Assembly (NCBI RefSeq): GCF_006543045.1
Contig: NZ_RBZW01000021.1
Span: 395,172 to 459,171, forward strand
Origin: Salinadaptatus halalkaliphilus
Lineage (GTDB): Archaea; Halobacteriota; Halobacteria; Halobacteriales; Natrialbaceae
DNA length: 64,000 nucleotides
Reading direction: 5' to 3'
A program made the position numbers and the translations under genes. Positions 62,454 through 64,000 of this stretch are shown in pieces (the stretch's first letter is position 1; the number at the start of each line of letters is the position of its first letter). The notes under the pieces are model-generated. The model had not been told where the DNA came from, did not search any database, and was given only the letters and a program-made list of their open reading frames with translations.

Positions 62454-63020
62454 TCCGGGTATCGTCGGCGCCTCACTTCTCGGCGATCAACTAATGTTGA
62501 TTTACGGTCCAGAACTCGCAATCGGTGCCCAATTTTTAGTCATCCACCTCGTGAGCGTAGTACTTTATATCCACACCAAACAGCTGATCATGCCACTGAA
62601 TGATATCAATCGACCCGACCTTGCGTTCTGCGCGAACGGGGACTTTATTTTGTCGAACGTATCTCTCAATTCCACCCTCGTTTACTCGATTGGGTGGGTC
62701 GACGCCGCAATCGCCACCGCGCTTTCGGCTACCACCGGATTCATGCTCTCACTGTACTACGTTCGCAAACCGGCCGATATCCGACTCCCATTCGGTGAGA
62801 TCTCCCGACAGGGATCGCCGCCGTGCTCATTGGAATCTCCGTCTTTCCGACTCGAGAAATCGGAAAAACCACCTGTTCGCGAATTACAACAACCGTCTTC
62901 CTGTTCTTGCTCGTCTGCCTTGGTGCAGCGGTAAATTTCCTGGTGTAACTGGCGATATTGATCCGGTTTCGTACGACTGTCGACAGAAACCCCCCGTCGG
63001 TTTGCCTCTCGTCAGGATAG
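62447..63020 (+). pseudogene. Oligosaccharide flippase (Wzx/MATE-type) C-terminal remnant
   Basis: Frame 1 from about 62447: IPGIVGASLLGDQLMLIYGPELAIGA, KQLIMPLNDINRPDLAF, LVYSIGWVDAAIATALSAT, then EISRQ. The reading then shifts frame near 62812 to IAAVLIGISVFP and TTTVFLFLLVCLGAAVNFLV, with an in-frame TAA (62946-62948) and continues LAILIRFRTTVDRNPPS to a TAG at 63018-63020. The pattern is that of flippase helices 10-14. The N-terminal two thirds are missing. Pseudogene. Confidence 0.7.
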
Positions 63021-63052
63021 TTTTTTCGTGTCGAACCATAACCTTTCTTTGA

Positions 63053-64000
63053 ACGTTTACAATCCTTAGCAGAAAACAATTCTGTATAAAGTTGGGGGTA
63101 ATTGGTCTATTTTAGGATTATAAAGTTTAACCGTAAACAAGCCTTCGCGGCTTTCGAACATTCATTGGCTGTTTCGCATCCTTTGTACGCTCGTTCTCAT
63201 TTAAATTGGCGCAAAATTCGTTAACCATATTCAATATTCCCCCAGCGTTCTCCGTTTTCGAATCATCGTTTACATGCACAAATGTTGGCTCAAGTTCGAT
63301 TGATGTCTTGTATATATTCCAAAATCGGGTAATATCAGTCCAGAGTGGTACAATCGATGAAACCTTCCGAATGGGAAATCACGATGCGTATCACTATTCA
63401 TCAAAAATAATTGGTATCGTTTACATTTAGAGTGCTTCGCGGTAGGACTTCTCCAAGTAAATCCGGAGACAATAGAACGAAACGACGGCCTAGTCAGCGA
63501 CCCTGTCACACCCTGCGGGGGCAGCGGATCGTCTCGGCCACTAACAGCACTTTCAGCCAACGTCACAACCTTCACTGTGAAGTGGGAAATTTTGGACATG
63601 AAGCATCCGGCGGTTCCCGCTTTAACTCCCCTAGTGGTAACGGATCAAGTCGGTGCCGTCTGTGGATTCATCAGGCCCCCAGTCTCAAAATACCTCAAGT
63701 TAGTTTCACAACTTTCCCCCCACTTTATCGGTTAGGTTAAACAGGTTATACACGGCAGAATGAATGTACCTCACCCGGTTTCCGGCTTCACACCAAAGAG
63801 TAATATGGTGTGACTTTTTGTGAAAAGATATGCTCCAAAGGATCCATGACTCCCTACCACCTCAGGTGCAGCCATTTGCTAAACAAGCTTACAATAAACT
63901 ATTTGATAGCCCGTTGCACGCTTTCGAAATTAGCTGCGACCTATCATGGTGTGGGCACTAGCGTCTAAAATAGTCACTTTAACTAGACTAGAAGTCGGAT
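63053..64000. other. AT-rich stretch without recognisable gene
   Basis: About 950 bases, AT-rich in the first half. A plus-strand frame from about 63440 to 63735 stays open (GLLQVNPETIERNDGLVS near its start, ending before TAG) but resembles nothing known. A 43-codon frame at 63830-63961 (MLQRIHDSLPPQVQPFAKQA) could be the N-terminus of a truncated gene. No repeat, RNA or transposon end was identified. Confidence 0.4.

Noticed and set aside
1..64000. tRNA or rRNA genes
   Set aside because: Scanning for T-arm-like GTTCGAATC/GTTCAAATC contexts with flanking acceptor stems gave only matches inside coding sequence; no rRNA-like segment was seen. A covariance search could still find a diverged one.

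Overview
The window is haloarchaeal chromosomal DNA. Evidence: GC-rich, strongly acidic proteins; a 129-aa halophilic 2Fe-2S ferredoxin with a long acidic N-terminal insert; archaeal aRF1, Sec61-beta, Trm1, DUF373, AglB and an F420-dependent NADP reductase; HalOD1 output domains; Tat signal peptides on exported proteins; and many genes whose TATA-like box lies about 27 bases before the start codon (leaderless transcripts). The density of CTCGAG and the gene content suggest Natrialbales (a Natrinema, Haloterrigena or Natronorubrum relative), but that is inference.

Layout. 1-8.4 kb: housekeeping and metabolism (phosphate permease fragment, ferredoxin, prepilin peptidase, Lrp regulator divergent from glutamine synthetase, UspA, amidohydrolase, enoyl-CoA hydratase, HisH). 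8.5-15 kb: a signalling block, with a soluble chemoreceptor-like protein fused to a RecA/KaiC-like domain, then a tightly coupled operon of a double-domain KaiC-like ATPase and two histidine kinases. 15-24.3 kb: SWIM protein, Trm1, YihY-type membrane protein, MFS transporter with an orphan operator, phosphotransferase, DUF389 and DUF4870 membrane proteins and a Tat-exported CARDB-type protein. 24.3-25 kb: a decayed tnpB element. 25-46.3 kb: mostly core genes (F420 reductase, thioredoxin, Sec61-beta, aRF1, MinD-like ATPase, ArgS, MBL hydrolase, PTPS-like protein, radical SAM protein, DUF373, prenyl synthase, ETF) plus two tandem receiver-PAS-histidine kinases bracketed by palindromic repeats.

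46.4-64 kb is the accessory part. AglB (oligosaccharyltransferase) and an AglG-like glycosyltransferase are divergently transcribed from promoters sharing a 12-base box. Next comes a toxin-antitoxin island (two DUF433/DUF5615 pairs, a UPF0175 gene, a VapB-like antitoxin with a decayed partner). In it, a tnpB-only IS605-family element has cut one DUF5615 gene in two; both halves are readable. From about 55.2 kb a glycan-biosynthesis cassette begins abruptly inside a glycosyltransferase gene that has lost its 5' half. It holds two sugar-nucleotide epimerases, two intact GT4 glycosyltransferases, an HPr-kinase-like P-loop protein and a ParB-like protein, mixed with remnants (a frameshifted GT4, a GT4 C-terminus, a flippase C-terminus). 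Base composition becomes AT-rich after about 57.2 kb, and the last kilobase has no recognisable gene.

The most interesting items are the KaiC-kinase-kinase operon with its neighbouring MCP-RecA fusion, the tnpB insertion into a toxin gene inside a toxin-antitoxin island, the scarred glycosylation cassette, and a 36-base dispersed repeat that forms palindromes on both sides of the tandem kinase genes. No rRNA, tRNA or CRISPR array was seen.
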